Source: Rhododendron vialii
Lineage: Eukaryota > Streptophyta > Magnoliopsida > Ericales > Ericaceae
Length of the DNA: 64,000 bases
Assembly (NCBI RefSeq): GCF_030253575.1
Contig: NC_080559.1
Location: forward strand, 34,653,501 to 34,717,500
Reading direction: 5' to 3'
Positions within the stretch are counted from its first letter, which is position 1. Each line of letters opens with the position of its first letter. The notes beneath the pieces were generated by a model, which saw only the letters and a list, made by a program, of their open reading frames with translations, was not told where the DNA came from and did no database searches. Shown piece after piece: positions 25,101 through 38,568 of the stretch. A program made the position numbers and the translations under genes.

Positions 25101-27597
25101 AGCAGTTAAGCAATTGGGTATTGAAAGTGCGTCCTTTGGAACAATGATTGTGGTAGTATTGTTATGCTTCTTTTGTTGTGACTGATATCAGCCTTTATCT
25201 CCCCTTTCTGATGCAGAAGCTGTCCCTAAAAGGATCCTCGACATGATGAAGGTCGAAGGAATTACCAGGGAAAATGTGGCGAGCCATCTCCAGGCAAGCA
25301 CAAACCTTTTCTTTTCCCTCCCTTCTGGTGTTCCTTGAACATGTTTTCTCTTCAAAGTAAAAAGTTCAAATTCGATTTTTTTTTTTTTTAAAGGAAAAAA
25401 TTCAGGAATTCTTTCACCTAACGAGTGGCGAGTAACTCACAATCTAGAATAGACTGGGTAAATTTGGTGAATGTTGGTAGCCAATCGCCAGTATGCAAAC
25501 CACTTAGCAGAGATTTATGAAACAATTTGTAAAAACAGGAAAACCTACACTTGTCAGTGTAGATATACATGTATGTTCCGAAGCTATTTTTTTCTGTAAT
25601 TATGTATTCAAAATGTCAAGAATGAACCTAGTTACCCTTCTTGAGAAACCATAGATTATGGTTATGGTTTTGCTCGACGTTTTGGTTAGTTGCGTAAGTT
25701 TTTAGTTATACTCTTGTTGGTTTTTATAATGATGCCAATATGCTTATTTTCTTGGGTTGTGCTACAGAAATATAGGCTTTTGCTTCGAAGGATCAAATCC
25801 ATGGAAGATCAGAGAGTAAACATGGTTCCTGAACTAGGGGGAAAAGATTTTTCCTCAACGCCGATAAATTCATGCCATGGACTTGGTGATTTTCTAACAT
25901 TTTCTGGAAATGGGAGGTTTTCAAACTCCGGCCTATCAGGATATCAAACTGGTGAAATACTTGGTAACCTGAATAACCCTCCTGGGATTAGCCTCCATAA
26001 CCTTTCTTCTTCTGCACTACTCCCACAGAATCATGCCCAGAACTTGAGTGATTCCAATTCTAACCTTGGGATGCCCTATTCAGTTATTTCCCCAGCAAAT
26101 TACAAGGACAGGTTTTTTCAAAGGAATCCAACACTATTGAAGATTGACCAATTCCAACAAACTAAGTGCGTTTCTGGCATTCCAGAGTTCAATTCTGCTT
26201 GCATTCCAACAACTTTTGCGGATAATATAGTTCCAGTTAGTGGCTTAAGCAACTCTCTAGCTTGTGGCTCAAGGAACCCTTTGTTTCTACAGGGAATTCC
26301 GAAACAAACACAAAGTGGGGGACTATTTGGTAATCAGTCCAATTTGAAAGTGACCTCTTTGAATACAGAACCTTTGAATGCTGGAATCAGTGGTTCTAAT
26401 TTTCTGGATAACAGCAGATTCAGTCACAACTGGCGGAACACCATTCAGCTATCAAAATTTTCACCTAATCCTTTGTCATTGAGTGAACAATTGAATGTTG
26501 ATGTGCCTCCTAATAGCTGGAGAAATGGTAATTGTTCAACTGGCTTTCAGATTCAAAGAAACCCAGTTGATTTTTCTTCTACAAACACAATTTCAGCTCC
26601 CATGCAGGATTCAAGAGGAGAGATTCAGCGTCGAACAGGCTTGGTTGGTGATTTCGCTCATGGTACAAATTTAGCTACAGACCTGAGGTGGGGAGAACAT
26701 CAACAGGATCATACCCAACACCCGAATGAAATTATGGTTCCTCCCAATGCTGTTATGGGTCCATTAGGCCAGGTTTTGGATCAAAACTATGGAGTATGCA
26801 ATAGAAAGAGTGATGCGTCCTTGGTCAGCCATAGCAGCTTTTCAGATCTCCTGCCGCTTAGAGATATTCAGAAATCTGCCATGGACTCGCAAATGAGGTC
26901 AAGTGAAGACTATCATTTGGAGCAAACAAAGTCACCGGGAAGCTTAGGTCATGATGGTTACGACGACTCTTTGGATTATCTAATGGATGCAATTAACAAG
27001 CCGGTATGATTATATTTCTAGCGTTTACCGTGTGGGTTTTGGATTGTATTACTCATGTTAAGATTCAATTAGCCATGCAACATCAGACTCTGATTTGGTG
27101 GTAAAACTTAAGCTAATTAAATACTTGTGGACAGAGGTTCGTACACAGTAGACCACCGAGATGCAACTCGGGCAAGTCGTATACCTTCTGCCCAAGTTAC
27201 ATGCTTACCATAATAAAGTCAATCTTCATTCCGAAAGGGTCTCCTTTTTCGAGATGAACTAGGGGGTGCAAAAATCCCCTATAGGATGAATACTTTAAGG
27301 GCCATCTGAAAGATATTTGCAAACTTACTTTCTTTGGTTATCCATGATCAGAGTAGTTCTTTGGCTCTAGCTTTCTCTTTCTCCGATTCTAATTTAAGCT
27401 ATGTGATGTTTGTTTTTTCTTCTGGAAAGAGCTGTTATCTCCTGCAATGTTATTTTCTGGATAGGAAAATCCGCCGTCTCTTACATATTGTATTTCCTTT
27501 ACAGGGACAAGATCTAAGTGAGAAAGTGGATGGAGAATTTGAATACGATGCTTTCTTGGAGAATAGGGAGAGCCGCAGCAGTCAAGTCTACCCATGA
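22175..27597 (+). CDS. type-B cytokinin response regulator, ARR10/ARR12-like
   Basis: Six exons join in frame to 687 aa: 22175-22313, 24193-24345, 24761-25126, 25217-25293, 25768-27003, 27505-27597. The product is a nuclear transcription factor that receives phosphate in the cytokinin phosphorelay. The receiver domain (about residues 20-130) has the acidic cluster Asp27-29, the phospho-acceptor Asp73 in VISDVEMPD, and Lys122 in YLVKPVR. An acidic basic-rich linker with [14 protein letters not shown] follows. The Myb-like GARP DNA-binding domain (about 195-255) reads [12 protein letters not shown] to [16 protein letters not shown]. The long Gln/Asn/Ser-rich C-terminus is the usual activation region. 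The N-terminus MTVEE favours the ARR10/12 branch; an in-frame upstream ATG (22133) would add 14 residues but lacks family support. Intron 4 has a GC donor (CAG then GCAAGC). Intron 1 carries a hAT element. Confidence 0.96.
23373..23901. mobile_element. hAT-like MITE in intron 1 of the response regulator
   Basis: The ends are CAATGTTCTAAATGGCG and, inverted, CAGTGTTCTAAATGGCG. GTTATCTC flanks both sides (23365-23372 and 23902-23909), an exact 8-bp duplication typical of hAT. Sub-terminal regions are rich in GCCGCC and GGCGCTTGG motifs; the middle is AT-rich. Non-autonomous. Confidence 0.85.
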
Positions 27598-28091
27598 GGA
27601 GCTTCGTCATCATCTAGTTGCTTCCCAGAGAAATTATTTGCTTCTGCATTATTTTTCCCCTTTCTGTTTTTACCCTTCAATTAATCCCTTGAACCAAAGT
27701 GTTATTTCACATTTGCAATTGCTAATGCCATGCTTGCTTTTTTATCTTAGTTCTCTCATTTTCTCTTGGATCCTGTATTCCTGTTGATACAACAATGATT
27801 ATACACATCCTGCAATCGCATAAAGTACTGTCCCCAAACTTGAATAAATGGGGAATAATAGACTGACATGATTTGCAAGTGATACAGCTGACAATAGAGA
27901 TCTATGGATATAAGGCCATTTGAGGCCACATAGGAGTTACACAACAGAGACAGATGAGTGCGCTTGCGCACAAAGATCATGAATGTGCTATAACAGGATA
28001 ACAAACATGGAGCAAATTTGCTTCCTTCTAATTCATCCAGACAAGTACTCCTATATAACAGAACCAGAACCAACAATATCGAGTGTCAAAC
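27598..28091. other. convergent intergenic region
   Basis: Contains the 3' ends of the response regulator and the DUF1068 gene, which face each other. No further gene is seen. Confidence 0.35.
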
Positions 28092-31000
28092 TTATTCCCC
28101 TTCCCAACCCAGTTGACGGGCTCTTCGCTCCCACAAGGATGTTACCTTCTTTTCCTTGAGCCACAAGGCCTCAGACCGCTCTCTGGCCTGCTCACATGTC
28201 TCCGTGGCAGTGTTGCATTTTTCAGCCTCTTTCTGGTACTGAGAAGCTATCCTTCTGGCTTCTGCAAACGTAATGTTGATATGGTGGTTATGTTCTTTGC
28301 TAACAGTCTCCCTCAGCTTCATCTCCTCCGACAAAAGGTCCACAAACTGCTTTCCCATCTCCTCTTTGAGGTCCGGATCATCTCCTCCACAGTCTGTTTC
28401 CGATCAAAAACATCATTTACTTTTCAGTGATCGTGATTTCAAAAATGTGGAAGAAAGAAGTTATCTTAATGATTCAATATACAATGAAACAATGTATCGC
28501 GCAAAGAAAAAGATCCAATAGAAAAAGACAGAAAATCCACCATCTGCTATGCCAGAGCTCATAGAAAGCGCGACATGCCAAACGACATCATAAGTGGTGG
28601 AACAAGCATCTGTTGGCTGAGGAAAGCAAATAATGTAAATAAACTCCCACACCAAATTTTTATCCACCAGCAGAGATGATTTTCCAAATTTCTACTGTTT
28701 TCTCTTGATCTCAAATGAGATTTCAAAAGGTTCGATACTATGTTTATTATACAGTACACCTTCTCTGTATGTAATTCTTTATTCACCGCCACTACTAAGT
28801 TAAGGCCACACGTGAGATAAGCGTACGGCCATTGTGCCCTTTTAACAGTTGCTATTCACCTGAAAAAACCACAGGCTCATTCTTTGGACCTCTGATTTTT
28901 CAGTTTCAAAAACTAAAGCTACAACCCTATACAGTTGGAATTATCCCTCTCTCAGCAGATGACCAAAACTTTCAGCCAGTTTCTACTTTGAACATGCTAA
29001 ACCAAATCACCAAGAAGTAAAATGGATCATAATTCATAACACAATTACAAAACATAAATAAATTCCAATGACCAGTTACGTAACAGCAATTTTAAGCTGT
29101 CATCGCACTAACATGATCCTTTTTTTTAATCGGCAAAACACTCACTCACAAGATCCTGCTTGCTTATTCTAATACCTTTCAAGGGAAGACAACATGAAAA
29201 TCTTCTGCAGAAACATGCACAACCCTCCAAATACAACTCCTATGCATGAGAATTATGAAGTTTCATCTGTGCTCATGATATCAAAGAAAGGAGTGTAATC
29301 GGTATTTCTCCACAAGAATGTCATAAGGACGGAAGAACAAGAACAAGGCAATGCACTTTTTGCTTTCTTAGTATAAACCTCATAAAACATCAAAAATGGA
29401 AATACAAAACGTGATGTTAACAAATCACAGAAATAACAAGTGAAGTAAGAATTGATAAGTTTGGGGGGACGAACTCTAACCTGTAACAGAAAGATTGGCC
29501 AAGCCTGCAAAAGAAGAAATCATACGTCAATAACACTGCAAATAAACCAAATAGAATGTAAGACTAAGGATTAACGAACTCCCTAGTAGACTTCATTTTA
29601 ACTTTCAGACAGAAAGTAAACTAGAAAGCACAAGGAAACTAATAACACAGGATGCTATATTTAAATTGAAGGTGATCGCAAACAAGTTCCCCTGAGACCT
29701 AATGGAATAAGATCGCATGCTACTGACTTACCGAGTAGAAAAAGAATGTTCTATAACAAATAACACCAACAAAATAGAACTAATGACTCTCAATTTCCAC
29801 TCTGTCAAACTTCTAGAAGGAGATGGGCCATTGACAGGTCAAATTGAAGGTAAAGAAACAACCCTTCACCACTACTGTGGGACACAAACACACACACCCC
29901 TGAAACCTGGGGATGCACACCCGCAAATCTGGAAAGGCAGCAAGTGTTGAAGTTCATGTCATACTCATTTCAGTCATACGACTAGTAAAATTATTACATC
30001 TACAATCTCAAAGCAAATTTATGGAAACATCTCAGTCACAGCAAGCATAAAAGAAACTTTGATGTATTGCACCACTTGCATAAAGGATAAAGAGGACATC
30101 TTCTAACTAGCATATAAAATATTTTAAGGATTGTTAACCAGACACATAGTGAAAGCCACACTAATTCTACCTGAAATTCCCGTCACTGCATGAACTAATC
30201 AAGTACTCTCCTAACCAAAAAGAAAAACAAAGCTCATTTCTCTCTCGTGATGAACAAGAATCTTAAATAAAAACCAACCTTTGTGAAAACCGCAACTTGT
30301 TCAATTCAAAAGAAGGCCTTTTGGTTGGACAAATTTATATCAGCACTCCATTTATCAACTATTTTAAATTTCAGAGCTTGTAAACTCACAAACGAGCCAA
30401 TTCAAGATTTTTGTGGCCAATAAACTAAACCAGTGTATTAAAAAAGATTACCAAATCTTGACTTCCATGAAAAGTACAAAATGGTTTCCTTTATCCCATT
30501 CCCAGTTGACTGGACTCAACACATTTTGGGGAGAACCAGCTAGCTCTAGGTTCGAGTGGCATTTCTCCCCAAACCACAACTCATCCGCTGAGATGATCAA
30601 ACAGTTCAGACCTCCACTTAGTTTCACCAAAGCTTCATCCTGGTCATGGGTAGAGATTATTATAGTTCTACAGGTGGAAGAAACTGTGGTTTCCGCTTTG
30701 GGAAAAGAAATGGTTTAAAGTGAAATAAGAAATAAAGCATTTGATCGTTTTATTGATAAAATCAAACTGGATACAATTAATACCCAAAGGTGTAACTGGG
30801 AACGGAATTTTTCAAACAAATTCAATCGGCAAAACTTATGAGATCAGATCGGAGAGCAAAGCAGATCACGCAGTAAAATCCCCCAAATAAATAGCAAAAA
30901 CGAGATAGCAAAAATGGTCCGAAACCCAGAACGACGAAAACCACGAATTTTCTTCTAATTAACATGTGAAAACAAAAAGATCGAAATTAAAGAAGAGATT

Positions 31001-31319
31001 CGAATTGGGTTTAGCTTAAGAGACCTAAGAATCGAAAAATGTGAAATGGGTACCCTTCAATTTGAGTCTTCACGACAAAAACCCGAAGAAAAACATGAAT
31101 CAACGACAATGAAAAGATGTTGGTACCAGGAGCAATCTTGATGAGGGAGAGAGGAGGAGGGCAATCACAAACGCAAGGGCTGCAAACACTAGAAGCGCCT
31201 GTATGTTTTAAGCCTTTCTTGAACTTCCAATAAAGAGCAGGACCAGAGACGCACAGAGCCGATACCACTGCGAAAACTACCAAACAACACCTCAAACAAG
31301 CCCCCGATCGCCTTGACAT
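28092..31319 (-). CDS. DUF1068 family single-pass membrane protein
   Basis: Three minus-strand exons join in frame to 172 aa: 31319-31127, 29505-29482 and 28393-28092. The middle exon is only 24 bp and encodes LANLSVT with split codons on both sides. The protein begins MSRRSGACLRCCLVVFAVVS, giving one membrane segment at about residues 10-32. A Cys/Pro-rich stretch (CSPCVCDCPPPLSLIKIAPG) follows, then a hydrophilic, probably coiled-coil region (FVDLLSEEMKL to EKKVTSLWERRARQLGWEGE). It matches a small plant family of unknown function and I do not assign a role. The ATG follows a (GA)n microsatellite; an upstream in-frame ATG at 31382 would read through that repeat as Arg-Glu repeats and is less likely. 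Introns are GT-AG. Confidence 0.9.
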
Positions 31320-32950
31320 CTCTCTCTCTCTCTCTCTCTCTCTCTGGAGTGCGAGATCTAGTGCATTGTGTGATGCGTTCACAGGTTTTACGTCTATGGA
31401 GGAAGTCAGTGGGTTGATGGGTTCACATTTATGAGCTGTGAATCAGAAATTTTTTTACCGGGCAAAGCAGGTACAAAGTTTGGTACTGTAGTAAAGTTTA
31501 CTAAAGTAGAACAGAATTGGCAGTAGTAGGGCTGTCACTTTTTTGGCAGGGAGTCGTCGATAAGTTCCGGAGCTCAATCTCAATCGTTCAAAAGTGTTGC
31601 GGAGTTCAATCTCAATCGTTCAAAAATGTTTCGGACGATTCGGATCAAAAACAATCTATTACAACTAATAGATTAACTATGTGAATAAGTTATTCTCTTT
31701 TTTTGCAACGATGTTCTAGCCAGCTTGAACGTCTTTCTATTAATTAGTACCGAACAAATATCCAGTGACCATAAGTTTAAAATATTTAACTTTTGTAAGA
31801 TTCAAACCCGTAATCTTGCCACTTAATTGTTTTTATGTCCACTTGGCTTAACCCCCGAAGCTATGGTTGCCACTATTTACGAGTTGTTTGAGAGCAATTA
31901 ATTTTAAACTTTTAGATCTTGAATAGCAAATTCCTACAAAATTTTCAGAGTATACTAATCAATATTTATAAATAAATAAAAATATTTGAATAATAATGAA
32001 ATTGAGCTTTGTGTCTCAATCAATTGAGGTCGGCTTATTTGTAATAATGCGCAAATGTGATTTTGCAAAAAGTTTAGGTGCATGTAAATTTTTATTGAGA
32101 ATTCAAGAAGTTTCTTCACGAAATAATTTTTAGATTTTGCATTCTTGGCACCCGACATATGCTTAACTATTTGTGGTGCTGCCCAGTATACCATTCTAAT
32201 TGGATTAGGAATAAATAAACTTATCTTTTCCCTTTGTTTAAGAGAATTTTCTCACAAGAATGATCATATTTTAAGTGTATGATGTCTATTTATCGACAAT
32301 ATGGAGTGGAGTGGAGTGTTAATTTTTATATTGATAATGTCTCAATAGAGATATTTTATTTTACTAACTAAAAAAATCATCACAAAGTGAATACTTTTCA
32401 AACTTATATATTTTGTTATTATACGTGTGTATAATGTTTGAAAGATTAGAATAATTAATAATTGAGCCAGTGTCGACATGGTGAAAATGTAGTCAAATGA
32501 TAGCGATAGCAATGCAACTCGTGCATGTCTGTTACCTCCATTTTATTTATTTCAACCTGTAAACTATGACTATCAATGCAAATGATCATTATTTTATTGT
32601 ATTATTTTAATCATAATTAATCAATAATTTTCCAGAAACTTTAATGTTCCTTTACAAAGTACGATTAGGCACAGTTACGGGCACATGCACTACTTTGGTG
32701 TAGGCTTTAGTTACAGGCAGAAAAATTTGAAACAACAAATTGTTGCAATCCCATGAAAAGCATTCTTTAGCTCCACCGCGAACAACAGAAGCAAAGCAAA
32801 TGGACCAGAGGACCCTCTAGAGGAGGGGTGAACTACAGAGGTGTAGACGTCTCGGATCGCACACTACACCTTTGTAGTGCACCCCTGCACTACAAAGTCC
32901 TCCGTTCCAAAATTTACGCATATTGGCTTGAAGTTAACTGACGAGATCGT
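31320..32950. other. DUF1068 promoter side and intergenic DNA
   Basis: A (TC)n/(GA)n microsatellite at about 31321-31346 sits directly before the start codon of the DUF1068 gene. The rest is AT-rich. A small imperfect palindrome around 32838-32905 (GTGTAG and CTACACC motifs) is the only other structure noticed. Confidence 0.35.
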
Positions 32951-35235
32951 TTATCGTTCTTGTTTAATATCCCTATAGTACTCATCTATCCATTTCTGAA
33001 TTATCTCCACTTCTTGTCTCCTCTGCTGAACCAGCCACTCCGGATCTTCTTTCGTTGCTGACCGGAAATCCACATGGTGAGCCCCTAAATGGTGAAAATT
33101 TAACGAAGGATCAGAATAGGCTAAACGCAGTCAGTAAATCTTTCGACAGATGCGAAATGGGGAGGCCTAAACTGATGAACAGATGACTAGCTCGCTCACC
33201 TTTTTCAGTCACGAGCGCTGTAATCGTAGCTGATATGTTTTTCAGCACACTGGATAAAGAATTGATCGGACACTTTTGTCAATTACAAGTGCAATGATAG
33301 TAAACATGTGATCGAAATTCAAGCATTTAAATTGCGTTGAACTGACCCGCCTCTGCTCCAAGGGTCTTGCATTCCATTGGAAAAAATGATGTTGCCGCCT
33401 GATCTCTTTAGCACTTGCTCGATTCTCTGCGTTCATAGGAAACATTGAGAAAAGAGATGACGATTTGGATAAAAACCTAGTACAAAATGGACTTTTGTTT
33501 AGTTCCATCTTTGAAGCAACCACAAGGAGCAGGATAAGACATTTGTGAAGGAGATGGAAAAGAAGAAAGATAAAAGGAAATCCTTTTAACTCACATGGCC
33601 ACCGTATTCAGTAGTGATCCAATGTGGGCAAGGCGTAACACCATATTTCGTCCAGCAATTCTCTGCAAACTCCTTGTAATCGTAGGAAGACGGAGGAAAC
33701 ATGCTTTCATTGGAACAAATCATTGGCATTACCATCTCCGTACATGCCTGGAAAAACAAGTACCCAAAATATGTTCTTGTTTTTCCACATTTTTTGGACA
33801 CAGCAACATGAAATTCTGAAGGAAATTTTCGTACAACATGCATGCTATGAAAGAAGGAACACCGTTGAAAACTTGTGTACAATCGCAGGTTGTTTACCAT
33901 GGACTGGCTCCATCGTTACGATGCCATGATGTCTTAATTGGCATTCAAAGCCTTGTATCAGTAGTCATTTGAAAACTGGTTTGACGATTCCAAACGTCAC
34001 ATTACATAGCCCATTTTCAGTAATCTACTTAAACAGAAACAATTTGTGGTGTTGTATTCTGAGTTAACTATTTACCTGCCAGCCCCAACCATGGAGGCCA
34101 TGAGCATCAGTCCCATTTTCCACATTGAAGCATTTTTCTGACCGGGAATAGTTATAATACAAGCTTGCAGCTGCAAAAGCTTTGCTAAGCTTGGTAGCTC
34201 CTGGTGAGATTCCATCGATAATCTTGCACATCTTCATTCAAAATAGAAAAGTTCTCATTTGAAGATACTGAAACTAAATTTGGAATATTTTTGGTTGATG
34301 CAATGAACTTGCAATAGACGTACCTCATGCACAGGATAAGCAGGTAATGGCATCATGAAATTGGCTTCTGTTGGGTAATTCACCATAGCCGTGTAAACAA
34401 ACGCTTCCCATAACCAGTTTCGAACTGAGTACATGGACTGAAGGTTCCTGAAACTCGGAGAAATTATCCACGTAAATCTAAGAGATTGAACAAAGGACTA
34501 AATTAATAATCGAACAAGGAATACTACTTGTGACCGCATTTGACTTTTCATCAACTGCCATTACTACACGTTAGTCATTTCAGCTCAGAATTCCGCCGGA
34601 GAGTCATTTTCCTTCCCTCAAACATGTGATCTAAGTAAAAGCTATGAATCTCTAAAGCTCATTATGTTGGGGAACATGCTTTTAACCTAATCACAATAGA
34701 ATAAGCACAAGAACTTTATTTGGTAGATAAAGATATAAGAAACCATTTCTTTCCCAATGGAACCAAGAGCTCCAAACTGATAAAGAATGATTCAATGTCT
34801 TACGTATCTACAAACAAACTCGTTTGACCCACCATTTGCAACTCAAAGCTTTTGGTTCTAGTTCAAGATTCACACATCTTTTTCCACTTGAGGCCTTCTG
34901 AGTTTGAACTGTGACTCTTGTTGAGTTGAATTACTAAAAGCCTATTACATGGGACGGTTAAGAATTAAGTAAGAGGAGAAAACTCCACATGGTGGGTGCA
35001 TAGACATGGAATTACATTAAAATTCCGTGAAGATAGCTATCCATTTCTTCCCTACTCTTTTTCGATTTCGATTTTTATCACTGAACTCACTTGCAAGTTC
35101 TGAAATTTTTGCTGAGTTCAGCCAACCCTTCTTTTTGAGCTGAAAGAGCTTCCAGTTCTTGCCAGCTCCCCTTGATCACCTCATAGCAATTCAAGCTCGC
35201 ATCCTGCACATGTGCATTAATTATCACCACTAGTG

Positions 35236-35267
<32 letters not shown>

Positions 35268-36487
35268 TTTCCAACACTGACCTTGTAATCCTTGGTTACA
35301 CCATCATAGAAGCTGGACCATGGGGTTATATCATCAAACTGCAATATCGGGGCTGAAGATGCTAAAGCTCCAATTGCCATATGAGGATATTTCAGTCTAA
35401 ACCAAGCAGCCAGCACTGTTTGAGAGAGAGAGAGAGAGAGTATTATTGTGAACAATGATAAAGAAGTAACAAAGAATGGCATTAATTGCTGTCCAAAGGC
35501 TGTGTGACATATTATTGGAAATAAATGCTCCCAGTACAAGAAAAATCCATGTCAACAATGGAAAGCATAAAAAAATGTGGAGAATCCAAATTTTCACAAA
35601 ACCTCAAGGACAATCTCAAAGATCAACCAAATGTCAGACCAAATCATCTCATAAATACCAAAAACTGAGTGTGTACGAAGGGACTGTTTCTCAACTTACT
35701 TCCTCCATAAGACCCACCAAAGACAACCACAGGGGATGCCTCAGAAGAGTGGTTCTTCTTCAAACTCCTAATCAAAACTGCGAAGTCTGCCAATGCTTGC
35801 TGTGAATTCAAGTATCCCAGTGTCTCTGCAGATTTATAGGAATCCTTCCCAAATGGCATCGATTCTCCATAAAACCTATGCTGTAAGTAAATATCACACA
35901 CACAAACAAAGACTAAGAGATTATGGAACTTGGGTTCAATTCTTTAATTTTCCATGACTACCCAGATAACAAAGCAACAAATATCTTCAAAACCCATCAA
36001 AGTTAGAGCAAATTATATTGGGAAAAAAAGCAACAAAAAAGGTGAGTGTGCTTATTTTAAGAGAAACCCAGATGGTGATTTTTTACTTAACAGAACACGG
36101 TCATACTTCAATGAAGACAAGAAGAGCATTGAATTTGGGGGCAATGTCAAGCATAAATCCAGTGTTGGCCGCAAACCACTCAATATTGCCTTCATTGCCT
36201 GTGTAGACAAAGATTGGCCCCCCTTGGCGCCAGTAGTGGTTGTTGACGAGGTACTTTTGGTAGAAGATTTTGGAGCTCTGGGGTTGGAAAGTGAAATGGT
36301 CTAGGAGCTGAGGAAAGTAATGGGTCTTGAATGGAATCTCTGGCTTTTTTGAGGGCTTGTCTTGTTTCCGCAGAGAAGATTGATACGTTGTTAACCTGGG
36401 AAAGAACGTTGGGGTTGATTGTGTTCTTGGTATTGTTAAAGATATGGTGAGGAGAATTAGGAAGAGGAAGGGCGAAGATGAAGCCAT
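32951..36487 (-). CDS. lysosomal Pro-X carboxypeptidase-like serine protease (S28)
   Basis: Ten minus-strand exons join in frame to 501 aa: 36487-36107, 35880-35700, 35415-35282, 35203-35091, 34447-34324, 34231-34076, 33747-33595, 33426-33347, 33249-33200, 33084-32951; all introns are GT-AG. The family removes C-terminal residues next to proline, usually in the vacuole or apoplast. A signal peptide (residues 1-24, SSSPFLFLILLTISLTIPRT) starts the protein. The catalytic triad is visible as Ser184 in FGGSYGG, Asp435 in NGMQDPWS and His460 or His461 in KGAHHVDF. QGGPIFVYTGNEG marks the conserved N-terminal hydrolase core. The Asn in YYNYS is a possible glycosylation site. Length is typical and the C-terminus is complete. 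GA microsatellites sit in introns near 35235 and 35420. Confidence 0.96.
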
Positions 36488-37603
36488 GCTCTCTCCTTCT
36501 CTCTCTTCTCCCTCTCTGTTACTTTTTACTGTGAGAATGATTCAGAATAATTGGAATACGAGTACGTTGTTTTGTACTCCCACCATCTCTTTTACGTTGG
36601 CTTTTTGTGGAGTTTGTGCTAAATTAAAGTTCTTTAGCGTGGATGAGGGTGAATCCGTGAGCTTTTTGCCATCAGACTGGAGCATGGGCCAACTGGCCTC
36701 TTGTCTTCATCTACCTACAGGAAGTGCCAAATGTGGTTAGTTCATGGATTATCAATACACGAATGATTTGAATTTAACGTGCCAGATTTTGAACGAAACG
36801 GTTCGAATAAGGTTCACGACGAGGCCCACTGAAAGGGCATAACAAGTTACCCTTGTATAGCTAGTTATATAATTCAGTCGGACTAATTGCGAAGTTATAG
36901 CTAGTTATTGTACGAGTAATCATCATCCTAATAAACTCTACCGTCAAAACATTTTGAATGATATTTGTAAGCCCATAGGCCCAGAAACGGCCAATTATAT
37001 CTTGCACTACGCAAGCAGAGAACGCAATTGAAGGAACAAAGTCCAATTATTTAGCTACAAAGAAGTCACTCAGTTCCAAGAGTTTACAGTAATGTAAGTG
37101 ACTACTTTTATTTTTTGTGAAGGGACAGAAACTGGGCCACGACCACGAGCATTGTGCTTTTAGCTCTGATAACTTGACGCCAAATAGGTACAGTACAAAC
37201 AAACAGAAGGCTCGAAGGATGGGATTCTCCCCAACTGCTACCCTACTTTTCTCAGTTTTTGAGTCCAATAATTCAGTGGTTTGTAGAAAGGAAAGGTCTA
37301 GGAACATAGATTTAAAAGTTAGAAACACAAATTTGGATACAAATTATGTCTGAAATCGTTCGATTCATGTGTGTATTTGTGCATTAAATATTTTCCGATA
37401 TCGTTGTATTCGAGTAAATATACCCTAGGACTTATGGGTTGGTCTAGATGGAGAACCCCAGATAAGATGGGATCCCAATTGCCGTATTGGGCCTATCTGA
37501 AGAGGCTGAGCCCAATCCCACATCATATGCTGTAGCCTGTAGCACAAAACTGTTCGAATTCGGGGTCAAGTTCATTTTCGAGTTCAATTATTTTATGAGC
37601 AAA
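36488..37603. promoter_or_regulatory. upstream region of the S28 gene and intergenic DNA
   Basis: A CT-rich stretch just upstream (36490-36520) is the probable leader on the minus strand. No other gene is seen. Confidence 0.35.
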
Positions 37604-38319
37604 TAGGGTTGCTCGCGGTCCGGTTCGGTTCGGATTTTTAAGAATTCGAGGACCAAACCGCTAGTCACGATTTTTACAAAATGAAATTCATGTCCGGACC
37701 AAAAGTCCTACGGTCCGGTTCCAATCCGATCCGTGACTCACGGATCGGTTACAGTTTTGTCCACGGATTTTCCCCACAATAAAAGGGAAAAATGTTACAT
37801 TCAGAATTAACTTTAACACCACTGGAAAGTACTTGTTACATAAACTACCAAAGGCTTATTTCAAAAATCAAATTCAAAAGAATCTAAAACACTAGTATGA
37901 TTGTATCATTATAGTACATTCCATAACATAAAAGAAACGAACTACTGAAACTCAACTAAGGTTACTCGTAATTTTTACGAAAAAACTACGATTTACTTAT
38001 TATATTTAATGTATATCTACACTATATCCCATTATTAAGATAAAATACTAAAATTGGTGGAAAAAAGTGTTAACATTACTAACAATTTATTATATAAATA
38101 CACACATATATATTATTTATATATAAAATAAATATCTCATGGTCCGATTCGGTTAATCCACAGTTTCGTAATGAAAATCCGTGAACCGAACCGCGAGTCA
38201 CGGTTTTCTAAATTTTCAATCCATGTCCGGACCATTAATCCACGGACAAAATTCAAAAGGTACGGATCGATTCGGTCCGGACCAATTTCACGGTTCATTG
38301 GATTTTTTGAGCAGCCCTA
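37604..38319. mobile_element. hAT-like element, AT-rich core with GGTCCGG motifs
   Basis: The left end TAGGGTTGCTC is inverted at the right as GAGCAGCCCTA, and AGCAAA flanks both sides (37598-37603, 38320-38325). Sub-terminal regions repeat CGGTCCGGTTCGG-like motifs in both orientations and the core is AT-rich. The 6-bp duplication is shorter than the usual 8 for hAT, so the family is likely but not certain. Confidence 0.65.
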
Positions 38320-38568
38320 AGCAAAATACTTGATGCTCATCAATATGTATTTGTAACCATCCGACCTTATTATGCTCACTTGCGTCAAAATTATTCCAGA
38401 CTCATCCGTATACATAGAAATAGAAAAATATGCACACCACTACCTTACTTTATTGAGTTTATCAAAGCCGATTTCATAATTTCTCCAACCACAAGGTCTA
38501 TGACTGACAAACGATGTATTGCCTCTGAATACAAAATAGATTTAAAATTGTGAATCTAAATACAATTA

